Assembly: GCA_963931925.1 (NCBI GenBank)
Contig: OZ007570.1
Span: forward strand, 44,689,691-44,753,690
Length of the DNA stretch: 64,000 bases
DNA from: Onchidella celtica
Lineage: Eukaryota; Mollusca; Gastropoda; Systellommatophora; Onchidiidae
Reading direction: 5' to 3'
Of the stretch, positions 62,401 to 64,000 are shown in pieces; position 1 is the stretch's first letter; the number at the start of each line of letters is the position of its first letter. A model generated the notes under the pieces. It ran no database searches. It worked only from the letters and a program-made list of their open reading frames with translations, and was not told where the DNA came from. Both the position numbers and the translations under genes were made by a program.

Positions 62401-64000
62401 GAATGGGAGAAAAAAACAAAAAAAAACATGAGTATCGGTACTTGACACGCAGCAAAAGATGAGATACGAATATGATGAACCAAAACAAGAAAAAGATTTC
62501 GGAAATGAATATATGTAAACATCAACAAACCCAAAAGGTAAATAAATCATATTAACAAATAAACAAATGCAGAACCTAAATTCTTAAAACATGAGTTGGG
62601 TAAGGGAAAAAAAATCACAAACATCTTCCGTATACTTCTCACCTGTGATGTCTTCTTGCATTGCAACAACCTTTACTACAAAAGAAAATAAGAAGGGTCT
62701 AGCATCCACTTAGACTGCTTACCTGGTGTTAAAAATTGCTTACAATCTGCCCATGTCACTACCTCTGGCAGATGCAGACTTGGAGGTCTCTCCGGACGAA
62801 AGTCTGGCAAGGGATATGATGTTGTGCCCTCATCTTTGTGACCGAATGAATTTTCACTTTCACCGTCAGGTTGCGAGCTGCCGAAACAAAAATAAATTAA
62901 AACTATTAGATGTAATATTATTGAAGTTGAAACACAGATCTAGATCTAGATCCATTTTGAGTTGATAAAATAGAGCTGAAGGAAAATTTTCATTAGATCC
63001 CAGGCTTTATATCTATTGAAGTCCATAATGCTAACTATACTAAAACGGTATCCATGTGTAAACAATGTCAGGTCCCACCCTAGCAACATCTGTTGAGTGA
63101 TTTTGATCAATCAGTGAGCTACATGATTGTAACAAAACAATCAAATTAAGCCTACAAAGACACTATGGTATAATGTATAATGTATTATAGTATGTTAGGG
63201 CTGCTGGTGATGCTTTTAGTAGGTTTAGTGGAGTGGGATCATCATGGCATCAAAATAAACAATATGACTCACCTCAGGACACCCCAGGTCTAAAGTACTG
63301 GCCGCTAGTTTTGGAGGTCTATTTTCGTCATCCAACGAGTTAACTATCATCTGGTGACCATTCGTCAGAACTGCCACTTGCTGACTCGTTCAATGTAATG
63401 TCAGAGTTGTCTGAATCCATTTTCAGGTGTAAAAAGTGCTTTTATTGGTCTGCTGTGGGTCTACCGATCGATCGGCTTAGGCAAAAAGGCGAACGAGGAA
63501 ATCCCCGGAAAAGCGTCACTTCAAATACAAAAATAAATGTCTTCAGAAACCTGGACTGGACAAAATCCTGGATTTTATTTAATATTTATCATCCCCCTAT
63601 CGGAAAATACGCTCAGATCGGGAAAATCGAGGCGGAACGCAACGCGATTGGTGCATTTCTGGGCCCTTATCGCTATCGAAACAATTTTTACGATTTCCCT
63701 ATAGTCAGTCTTCCGGGAGTTAAGGATGACTTATCACTTATCGTGAAGTTAAGAACTTTTTTAAGTGTCCTCTTTGCAGGGTACATTAGGGAGAAAAACA
63801 GGGTACTGCCTGATGAGATTTTCTGAGATATTTTGTCATGTAAGAAATATTTTGCAATAATTTCTTTTTTGGTAAATATAGGCATATCTTTTTAATTACA
63901 GGGCTTCAAATATCTTTACCTCCGTCCAGACGATTTCAAGAGGGTGAGCACCATGAACTCAGTGAAGGCAGAACTCATTGAGGATGAGGGTGAATCTCGC
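11405..64000 (+). CDS. ACACA: Acetyl-CoA carboxylase (ACC), 38 exons, 3' end beyond window
   Basis: Cytosolic biotin-dependent enzyme that makes malonyl-CoA from acetyl-CoA, bicarbonate and ATP, the committed step of fatty-acid synthesis. Joining 38 exons gives 1718 uninterrupted codons with matching phases at all 37 junctions. Domains in order: short N-tail with an AMPK-type site (Ser34); biotin carboxylase from [16 protein letters not shown] (residue 72), with the ATP-grasp glycine loop GGGGKG (264-269) and catalytic strand [13 protein letters not shown] (385-397); biotin carrier domain with EVMKM, biotinyl Lys736; central ACC region (about 760-1590); start of the carboxyltransferase, including YVSANSGAR in exon 37. 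Animal ACCs are about 2350 residues, so roughly the last 600 are missing to the right. The start ATG at 11405 has A at -3, G at +4 and an in-frame TAA at 11372. Alternative first exons are common in animal ACC genes and cannot be excluded. Family assignment is near certain; ACACA rather than ACACB is by default, because invertebrates usually have one ACC and no mitochondrial leader is visible. Confidence 0.97.
12237..12938. mobile_element. TTAA-flanked MITE (piggyBac-like) in intron 1
   Basis: Begins TTAACTCAATCCGCCTGGGG and ends with the complement of TTAACTCATTCCACCCGGAG, so the ends are inverted with few mismatches and both carry TTAA. The interior has no credible protein. Confidence 0.6.
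13714..13806. mobile_element. Very short TTAA-flanked inverted-repeat element
   Basis: 93 bp from TTAACTCTCCCACA to TGTGGAGAGAGTTAA. The ends are imperfect inverted repeats within TTAA. Confidence 0.4.
13955..14869. mobile_element. Possible TTAA-type element in intron 1
   Basis: The right end, read inward, is TTAAGGTGGGGTACGGGTCC then TGAAGGCGA; the left end is TTTAGATTGGCAGTCCTGAA. The inverted match is partial. The interior is A+T-rich, with GATGGCGGC near 14718. Confidence 0.35.
15171..15294 (+). CDS. ACACA: ACC exon 2 (AMPK site, start of BC domain)
   Basis: Residues 30-71. Reads [15 protein letters not shown] and then [16 protein letters not shown], matching the MSGLHL..DFTVASPAEFVTRFGG stretch of vertebrate ACC1. 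Acceptor GTATTTTCAG, donor AAG|GTAACA. The Met33 codon at 15178 could start a shorter isoform. Intron 2 (487 bp) shows nothing notable. Confidence 0.93.
15782..15920 (+). CDS. ACACA: ACC exon 3 (BC N-terminal domain)
   Basis: Residues 72-117. Starts [20 protein letters not shown] and ends [10 protein letters not shown], nearly identical to vertebrate ACC. Donor G|GTAAGT. Intron 3 (458 bp) holds a 22-base poly-C run at 16088-16109. Confidence 0.97.
16379..16570 (+). CDS. ACACA: ACC exon 4 (BC N-terminal domain)
   Basis: Residues 117-181. Contains [20 protein letters not shown] and [22 protein letters not shown]-specific signatures of the biotin carboxylase N-domain. Donor G|GTAAGT. Intron 4 (1367 bp) is half filled by TTAA element A1 (16867-17634). 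Confidence 0.97.
16867..17634 (+). mobile_element. TTAA-flanked MITE family A, copy A1
   Basis: TTAA + CGCTCACCCTGCGC ... GTAGGGTGAGGG + TTAA: terminal inverted repeats of about 13 bp with a TTAA duplication, the hallmark of piggyBac-like elements (Kolobok also uses TTAA). About 770 bp, noncoding, in ACC intron 4. Confidence 0.85.
17938..18036 (+). CDS. ACACA: ACC exon 5 (BC domain)
   Basis: Residues 181-214. Reads [20 protein letters not shown] and ends [11 protein letters not shown]. Acceptor TTTTTTTAG. Intron 5 (754 bp) has no recognisable element. Confidence 0.96.
18791..19002 (+). CDS. ACACA: ACC exon 6 (ATP-grasp glycine loop)
   Basis: Residues 215-285. Contains [18 protein letters not shown], the ATP-binding glycine-rich loop (GGGGKG, 264-269), and ends NLFRQ. 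Donor CAG|GTAGAT. Intron 6 (587 bp) is plain A+T-rich sequence. Confidence 0.97.
19590..19799 (+). CDS. ACACA: ACC exon 7 (ATP-grasp core)
   Basis: Residues 286-355. Contains [19 protein letters not shown] and [17 protein letters not shown]. Donor AAG|GTGAAA is chosen because joining to exon 8 gives [11 protein letters not shown], matching vertebrate MEQ-CAVKLAKM. The frame stays open for 159 nt beyond the donor (see findings). Intron 7 is 547 bp. Confidence 0.95.
20347..20520 (+). CDS. ACACA: ACC exon 8 (BC active site)
   Basis: Residues 356-413. Carries [18 protein letters not shown] with the metal and bicarbonate residues Glu387, Asn389, Arg391 and Glu395 of the ATP-grasp fold. Donor CAG|GTGAGT. 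Intron 8 is the longest in the window (6097 bp) and is mostly nested transposons. Confidence 0.97.
21079..23718. mobile_element. DNA element F1 nested in E2, duplication GGGATG
   Basis: Perfect 12-bp inverted ends CATGGGTGCCAG and CTGGCACCCATG. GGGATG, part of the E2 terminus, is duplicated at 21073-21078 and 23719-23724. Collinear with F2 (34855-37455). About 1.5 kb without MITE B1. No transposase frame. Confidence 0.8.
22031..23155 (-). mobile_element. TTAA MITE family B, copy B1 (inside F1)
   Basis: TTAA + CCCTAGTCCTGCGGGAGG ... CGCAGGACGAGGG + TTAA. 1.12 kb, in reverse orientation relative to B2 and B4. Subterminal GGAGGCC motifs repeat. Noncoding. Confidence 0.87.
25770..26522 (-). mobile_element. 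TTAA MITE family B, truncated copy B3
   Basis: Collinear with B1 from its CTATTCGTCATACTC region onward, ending TACGAGGG + TTAA. The first third is missing. Its broken edge lies about 45 bp right of E1. Confidence 0.8.
26618..26779 (+). CDS. ACACA: ACC exon 9 (BC domain)
   Basis: Residues 414-467. Starts [19 protein letters not shown] and ends [15 protein letters not shown], as in vertebrate ACC. Acceptor TTTTTCAG, donor GAG|GTGAGT. Intron 9 (449 bp) has nothing notable. Confidence 0.97.
27229..27392 (+). CDS. ACACA: ACC exon 10 (BC C-terminal domain)
   Basis: Residues 468-521 plus two bases. Contains [20 protein letters not shown] and [15 protein letters not shown] of the biotin carboxylase C-domain. 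Intron 10 (545 bp) holds dispersed-repeat copy G6 at 27469-27545. Confidence 0.97.
27469..27545 (+). repeat. Dispersed repeat G, copy 6
   Basis: TTTGAGTTTGGGTTTTATGG then CGGCATGATAACGGCCAT, in ACC intron 10. Head portion only. Confidence 0.75.
27938..28192 (+). CDS. ACACA: ACC exon 11 (end of BC domain)
   Basis: Residues 522-606. Contains [20 protein letters not shown] and [18 protein letters not shown]. Ends the biotin carboxylase region. Intron 11 (1313 bp) contains TTAA element A2, inserted in reverse (28399-29177). Confidence 0.97.
28399..29177 (-). mobile_element. TTAA MITE family A, copy A2 (reverse)
   Basis: The left end is TTAACCCTCACCTTGCGG, and the right end GGGGTATGGGTCTAA has a decayed TTAA. 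Collinear with A1, A3 and A4 in reverse orientation, in ACC intron 11. Confidence 0.85.
29506..29587 (+). CDS. ACACA: ACC exon 12 (BC-BCCP linker)
   Basis: Residues 607-634, a 27-codon exon reading [20 protein letters not shown], equivalent to vertebrate [20 protein letters not shown]. Donor AAA|GTAAGT. Intron 12 is 320 bp with no feature. Confidence 0.93.
29908..30119 (+). CDS. ACACA: ACC exon 13 (BT / start of BCCP)
   Basis: Residues 635-704. Contains [20 protein letters not shown] and [18 protein letters not shown], the interaction domain preceding the biotin carrier fold. Intron 13 (360 bp) is featureless. Confidence 0.96.
30480..30608 (+). CDS. ACACA: ACC exon 14 (biotin attachment site)
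   Basis: Residues 705-747. [19 protein letters not shown] leads into [12 protein letters not shown]. The biotinyl lysine is Lys736, codon AAG at 30571-30573. This is the swinging arm between the two active sites. Intron 14 (398 bp) has nothing notable. Confidence 0.98.
31007..31097 (+). CDS. ACACA: ACC exon 15 (end of BCCP)
   Basis: Residues 748-778. Reads [20 protein letters not shown] and then LDDPSRVQM, equivalent to vertebrate HYVKRPGAALDPGCVLAKM. Donor ATG|GTAGGT. Intron 15 is 553 bp. Confidence 0.95.
31651..31866 (+). CDS. ACACA: ACC exon 16 (central domain)
   Basis: Residues 779-850. Contains [15 protein letters not shown] and ends [12 protein letters not shown], typical of the ACC central region. 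Intron 16 (1295 bp) holds repeat G7 (31919-32284) and duplicate H1 (32327-32546). Confidence 0.96.
31919..32284 (+). repeat. Dispersed repeat G, copy 7
   Basis: Full head and tail like copy 2 (AACGGCCACTTTGCGCCC; AAGGACAGGATACATTACGG). Lies 52 bp after ACC exon 16 and directly before duplicate H1. Confidence 0.8.
32327..32546 (+). repeat. Duplicate H1, identical to H2
   Basis: 220 bp identical, base for base, to 34188-34407, same strand, 1861 bp apart, in ACC intron 16. Starts TATATTATAATATCTGATAG. No terminal repeats. Confidence 0.95.
33162..33281 (+). CDS. ACACA: ACC exon 17 (central domain)
   Basis: Residues 851-890. [20 protein letters not shown] then [15 protein letters not shown], the conserved ACC central motif. 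Acceptor TTTTGCTAG, donor CAG|GTCTGT. Intron 17 (559 bp) has nothing notable. Confidence 0.96.
33841..34030 (+). CDS. ACACA: ACC exon 18 (central domain)
   Basis: Residues 891-953. Contains [20 protein letters not shown] and [11 protein letters not shown]. Donor AAG|GTGAGG. Intron 18 (652 bp) contains duplicate H2 (34188-34407), identical to H1. Confidence 0.97.
34188..34407 (+). repeat. Duplicate H2, identical to H1
   Basis: Second copy, in intron 18. Flanks outside the 220 bp are unrelated to those of H1. Ends ..AATTATGTCTGAA. Confidence 0.95.
34683..34807 (+). CDS. ACACA: ACC exon 19 (central domain)
   Basis: Residues 954-995. [20 protein letters not shown] then NALVIMLI, matching vertebrate [20 protein letters not shown]. 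Intron 19 (3067 bp) is mostly element F2 with MITE B2 inside it. Confidence 0.96.
34855..37455. mobile_element. DNA element F2 (intron 19)
   Basis: Ends CATGGGTGCCAG and CTGGCACCTATG, collinear with F1, for example the shared GAGACAACAGGATCTATTTT. About 1.47 kb without MITE B2. The flanking target duplication is not clear. Confidence 0.8.
35927..37058 (+). mobile_element. TTAA MITE family B, copy B2 (inside F2)
   Basis: TTAA + CCCTCGTCCCGCGTTGAG ... CCGCAGGACTAGGG + TTAA, full length, at a different site in F than B1 occupies. Confidence 0.87.
37875..38102 (+). CDS. ACACA: ACC exon 20 (central domain)
   Basis: Residues 996-1071. Contains [20 protein letters not shown] and [16 protein letters not shown]. 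Acceptor TATTCCTCAG. Intron 20 (2287 bp) carries TTAA element A3 and a 20-bp hairpin at 39084-39133; 39134-40389 is otherwise plain. Confidence 0.97.
38240..39018 (+). mobile_element. TTAA MITE family A, copy A3
   Basis: TTAA + CCCATACCCTGCGCGC ... GCGCAGGGTGAGGG + TTAA, full length, in ACC intron 20. Confidence 0.87.
39084..39133 (+). other. 20-bp near-perfect hairpin (intron 20)
   Basis: Arms GCTATAATTTAGTGTTGAAG and CTTCAGCACTAAATTATAGC pair over 20 bp, the only non-Watson-Crick pair being a G:U in RNA, with a 10-base loop (39104-39113). Confidence 0.8.
40390..40479 (+). CDS. ACACA: ACC exon 21 (central domain)
   Basis: Residues 1072-1101. [20 protein letters not shown] then [10 protein letters not shown], like vertebrate [20 protein letters not shown]. 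Intron 21 (465 bp) is A+T-rich and featureless. Confidence 0.96.
40945..41063 (+). CDS. ACACA: ACC exon 22 (central domain)
   Basis: Residues 1102-1140. [20 protein letters not shown] then [12 protein letters not shown]. Intron 22 (3128 bp) holds a hairpin (41865), a decayed tandem array (41780-42350) and repeat C2 (43583-44102). Confidence 0.96.
41780..42350 (+). repeat. Decayed tandem array, about 195-bp unit, 3 units
   Basis: Anchor blocks recur near 41906 (CCAGTAGGCTATTACAAGAA), 42107 (CTGGCAGGCTATTAGAAGAG) and 42300 (CCAGTAGGCAAGTTAGAAGG), each followed by GTAGYAG..GCAAAAAAA and preceded by a TTATCAGTTT-like block. Confidence 0.6.
41865..41906 (+). other. 18-bp perfect hairpin (intron 22)
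   Basis: Arms GCACTTTTAAATTCTGGC and GCCAGAATTTAAAAGTGC, loop CACACA. Lies inside the first unit of the decayed tandem array. Confidence 0.85.
43583..44102 (+). repeat. Dispersed repeat C, copy 2
   Basis: Sister of 691-1210, in the same orientation. It ends 89 bp upstream of ACC exon 23, so it replaces most of the sequence that would normally hold that intron's branch point. Confidence 0.9.
44192..44341 (+). CDS. ACACA: ACC exon 23 (variable regulatory linker)
   Basis: Residues 1141-1190. [20 protein letters not shown], a Ser/Asp-rich stretch, then [16 protein letters not shown] aligning to vertebrate PPCQRMGGMVSF. This linker is a phosphorylation hotspot in vertebrate ACC; the specific sites are not conserved by eye. 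Intron 23 (456 bp) holds repeat D1. Confidence 0.93.
44368..44562 (+). repeat. Dispersed repeat D, copy 1
   Basis: Starts AGGTGGGAATTGTCCT, has a TATCGAGATTTTCATC block and ends GGTCCATTTTCAGCCC..GAAGATTT. Matches 50558 and 59192. Intron 23. Confidence 0.7.
44798..44900 (+). CDS. ACACA: ACC exon 24 (Ser/Pro linker)
   Basis: Residues 1191-1225. [20 protein letters not shown] then [20 protein letters not shown] resembles the proline-directed site region of vertebrate ACC1. The donor GGTTCT|GTTAGT is weak but is the only GT near the end that keeps exon 25 in frame. Intron 24 (3459 bp) is mostly the hAT-like element at 45520-47887. Confidence 0.8.
45512..47895. mobile_element. 2.4-kb non-autonomous hAT-like element (intron 24)
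   Basis: Ends CAGGGTTCGTACAC (45520) and GTGTATGAACCCTG (to 47887), flanked by the 8-mers TATGAACT and TCAGAACT (6 of 8 alike). CTATGGAA motifs cluster near both ends. Short open frames inside show no transposase. Confidence 0.7.
48360..48479 (+). CDS. ACACA: ACC exon 25 (central domain)
   Basis: Residues 1226-1265. [20 protein letters not shown] then [10 protein letters not shown], equivalent to vertebrate PIHILNVAIK..MFREFTQQ. Intron 25 is 357 bp with no feature. Confidence 0.94.
48837..48893 (+). CDS. ACACA: ACC exon 26 (57-nt small exon)
   Basis: Residues 1266-1284: [19 protein letters not shown], matching vertebrate DHGIRRLTFLVAQ. Clean AACAG acceptor and AGT|GTAAGT donor. Intron 26 (638 bp) is featureless. 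Confidence 0.92.
49532..49573 (+). CDS. ACACA: ACC exon 27 (42-nt micro-exon)
   Basis: Residues 1285-1298: [14 protein letters not shown], matching vertebrate FPKFFTFRARDKF. The exon 26-27 junction lacks about 18 residues present in vertebrate ACC1 (KDFRKQVNYEVDRR region). Intron 27 (1219 bp) holds repeat D2. Confidence 0.92.
50558..50740 (+). repeat. Dispersed repeat D, copy 2
   Basis: AGGTAGGAATTATCCT ... TTGGTTCATTTTCAGCCCCT..GAAGATTTGTCAGTTCC. Intron 27. Confidence 0.7.
50793..50930 (+). CDS. ACACA: ACC exon 28 (central domain)
   Basis: Residues 1299-1344. [20 protein letters not shown], then [12 protein letters not shown]. Among the most conserved ACC blocks. Intron 28 (670 bp) has nothing notable. 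Confidence 0.97.
51601..51678 (+). CDS. ACACA: ACC exon 29 (central domain)
   Basis: Residues 1345-1370. [20 protein letters not shown] then SDLVTK, matching vertebrate [20 protein letters not shown]. Intron 29 is 324 bp, featureless. Confidence 0.97.
52003..52092 (+). CDS. ACACA: ACC exon 30 (central domain)
   Basis: Residues 1371-1400. [20 protein letters not shown] then [10 protein letters not shown]. Intron 30 (1982 bp) begins with a terminal-inverted-repeat element (52165-52569); the rest is plain A+T-rich sequence. Confidence 0.97.
52165..52569. mobile_element. 400-bp inverted-terminal-repeat MITE (intron 30)
   Basis: Left arm AAAGATACTAAATACAATAA then GATGAGAC; right arm GTCTCATCTTATTGTATC then TAGTATCTTTGG. 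About 29-bp inverted ends with one or two mismatches. Superfamily undecided. Confidence 0.65.
54075..54146 (+). CDS. ACACA: ACC exon 31 (central domain)
   Basis: Residues 1401-1424. [20 protein letters not shown] then EPGK, matching vertebrate [20 protein letters not shown]. Intron 31 (1173 bp) shows no recognisable element. Confidence 0.95.
55320..55411 (+). CDS. ACACA: ACC exon 32 (central domain)
   Basis: Residues 1425-1454. [20 protein letters not shown] then [10 protein letters not shown]. Intron 32 is 533 bp with nothing notable. Confidence 0.96.
55945..56062 (+). CDS. ACACA: ACC exon 33 (central domain)
   Basis: Residues 1455-1494. [20 protein letters not shown] then [19 protein letters not shown]. 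Intron 33 (2211 bp) carries TTAA element B4 (56137-57229) and a 145-bp TTAA element at 57610. Confidence 0.97.
56137..57229 (+). mobile_element. TTAA MITE family B, copy B4
   Basis: TTAA + CCCTCATCCCACGTTGAG ... CCACAGGACGAGGG + TTAA, in ACC intron 33, starting 75 bp after exon 33. Confidence 0.87.
57610..57754. mobile_element. 145-bp TTAA-flanked mini element
   Basis: TTAA + GCCCTTTCACTG ... AGCAGCAAAGGGC + TTAA. Imperfect inverted ends, with an internal palindrome around GACGTACATCGTACGTC (57633-57649). Confidence 0.6.
58274..58429 (+). CDS. ACACA: ACC exon 34 (approach to CT domain)
   Basis: Residues 1495-1546. [20 protein letters not shown] then [16 protein letters not shown]. Intron 34 is 545 bp, featureless. 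Confidence 0.97.
58975..59121 (+). CDS. ACACA: ACC exon 35 (approach to CT domain)
   Basis: Residues 1547-1595. [20 protein letters not shown], then [12 protein letters not shown] and NRLPGENE. Intron 35 (1538 bp) holds repeat D3 and TTAA element A4 (59575-60346). Confidence 0.95.
59192..59440 (+). repeat. Dispersed repeat D, copy 3
   Basis: AGGTGGGATGAATTGTCC ... TTTGGTCCATTTTCAGCC..GAAGATTTGCCAGTTCCC. Slightly longer in the middle. Intron 35. Confidence 0.7.
59575..60346 (+). mobile_element. TTAA MITE family A, copy A4
   Basis: TTAA + CGCTCACCCTGCGTGC ... GCGCAGTGTGAGGG + TTAA, full length, in ACC intron 35. A one-base deletion near 60080 breaks the 63-codon frame seen in other copies, so that frame is not a gene. 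Confidence 0.87.
60660..60791 (+). CDS. ACACA: ACC exon 36 (start of carboxyltransferase)
   Basis: Residues 1596-1639. [20 protein letters not shown] then [15 protein letters not shown]. First carboxyltransferase segment. Intron 36 is 358 bp, featureless. Confidence 0.97.
61150..61287 (+). CDS. ACACA: ACC exon 37 (carboxyltransferase)
   Basis: Residues 1640-1685. [20 protein letters not shown], the CT N-subdomain signature. Intron 37 (2614 bp) contains a broken minus-strand transposase-like gene. Confidence 0.97.
62180..63420 (-). pseudogene. Broken piggyBac/PGBD-like transposase remnant in ACC intron 37
   Basis: On the minus strand four exon-like blocks have proper borders: 63420-63273 (starts [20 protein letters not shown], acidic), 62877-62723 ([20 protein letters not shown]), 62675-62643 and 62388 downward ([18 protein letters not shown]). 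The last runs, after a one-base frame change, into [16 protein letters not shown] and [10 protein letters not shown], a Cys-pair pattern like the C-terminal cysteine-rich domain of piggyBac transposases. A stop follows at 62180. Block 1 has an in-frame stop and frames do not join cleanly, and the central DDE domain is absent. The piggyBac label is tentative. Confidence 0.35.
63902..64000 (+). CDS. ACACA: ACC exon 38 (carboxyltransferase, cut by window edge)
   Basis: Residues 1686-1718, [20 protein letters not shown], then ending [11 protein letters not shown] in frame at the last base. The exon and the remaining carboxyltransferase exons continue to the right. Confidence 0.96.

Noticed and set aside
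63398..63826. 142-codon plus-strand frame near the right edge
   Set aside because: No recognisable domain, no splice context, and it overlaps the minus-strand transposase-like block antisense; it also sits within an ACC intron.

Overview
The window is eukaryotic nuclear DNA, A+T-rich and intron-dense. It is dominated by one plus-strand gene for cytosolic acetyl-CoA carboxylase (ACC, ACACA type). The single-polypeptide eukaryotic ACC layout, the many short phase-consistent exons with GT..AG borders, the high similarity to animal ACC and the crowd of DNA-transposon fragments indicate an animal. A lophotrochozoan, probably a mollusc, is my best guess from sequence character; this is inference and no marker gene here settles it.

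Layout. Positions 1-11100 hold no gene I can name. They contain simple repeats (a 190-bp CT tract, GT tracts, poly-C and poly-G runs), dispersed repeats, a possible cystine-rich exon (2538-2689) and a convincing transmembrane exon (6196-6434), which may be the 3' part of an upstream plus-strand gene. Positions 11100-11404 look like the ACC promoter and 5' UTR. ACC coding exon 1 begins at 11405. Thirty-eight coding exons follow to the right edge, where the gene is cut off. Together they give 5154 nt, exactly 1718 codons, with no stop and compatible phases at every junction. They cover the biotin carboxylase domain (residues about 60-560), the biotin carboxyl carrier domain with its EVMKM biotin site (Lys736 at 30571-30573), the long central region, and the start of the carboxyltransferase domain. 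About 600 C-terminal residues should lie beyond the window.

The protein carboxylates acetyl-CoA to malonyl-CoA, the committed step of fatty-acid synthesis. Biotin carboxylase loads CO2 onto the carrier-domain biotin using ATP, and the carboxyltransferase passes it to acetyl-CoA. The AMPK inhibitory site is conserved (Ser34, with Arg at -4 and Leu at +4), and its Arg codon is split by intron 1.

The introns carry most of the unusual structure. There are two TTAA-flanked (piggyBac-like) MITE families with four copies each, plus several single TTAA-flanked elements. There is a four-level transposon nest in intron 8, and a pair of larger elements (introns 8 and 19) that each carry the same MITE at a different TTAA site, so each preserves the other's empty site. 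Other items are a 2.4-kb hAT-like element, an exact 220-bp duplication flanking exons 17-18, a decayed 195-bp tandem array, two near-perfect hairpins, and a broken minus-strand transposase-like gene in intron 37.
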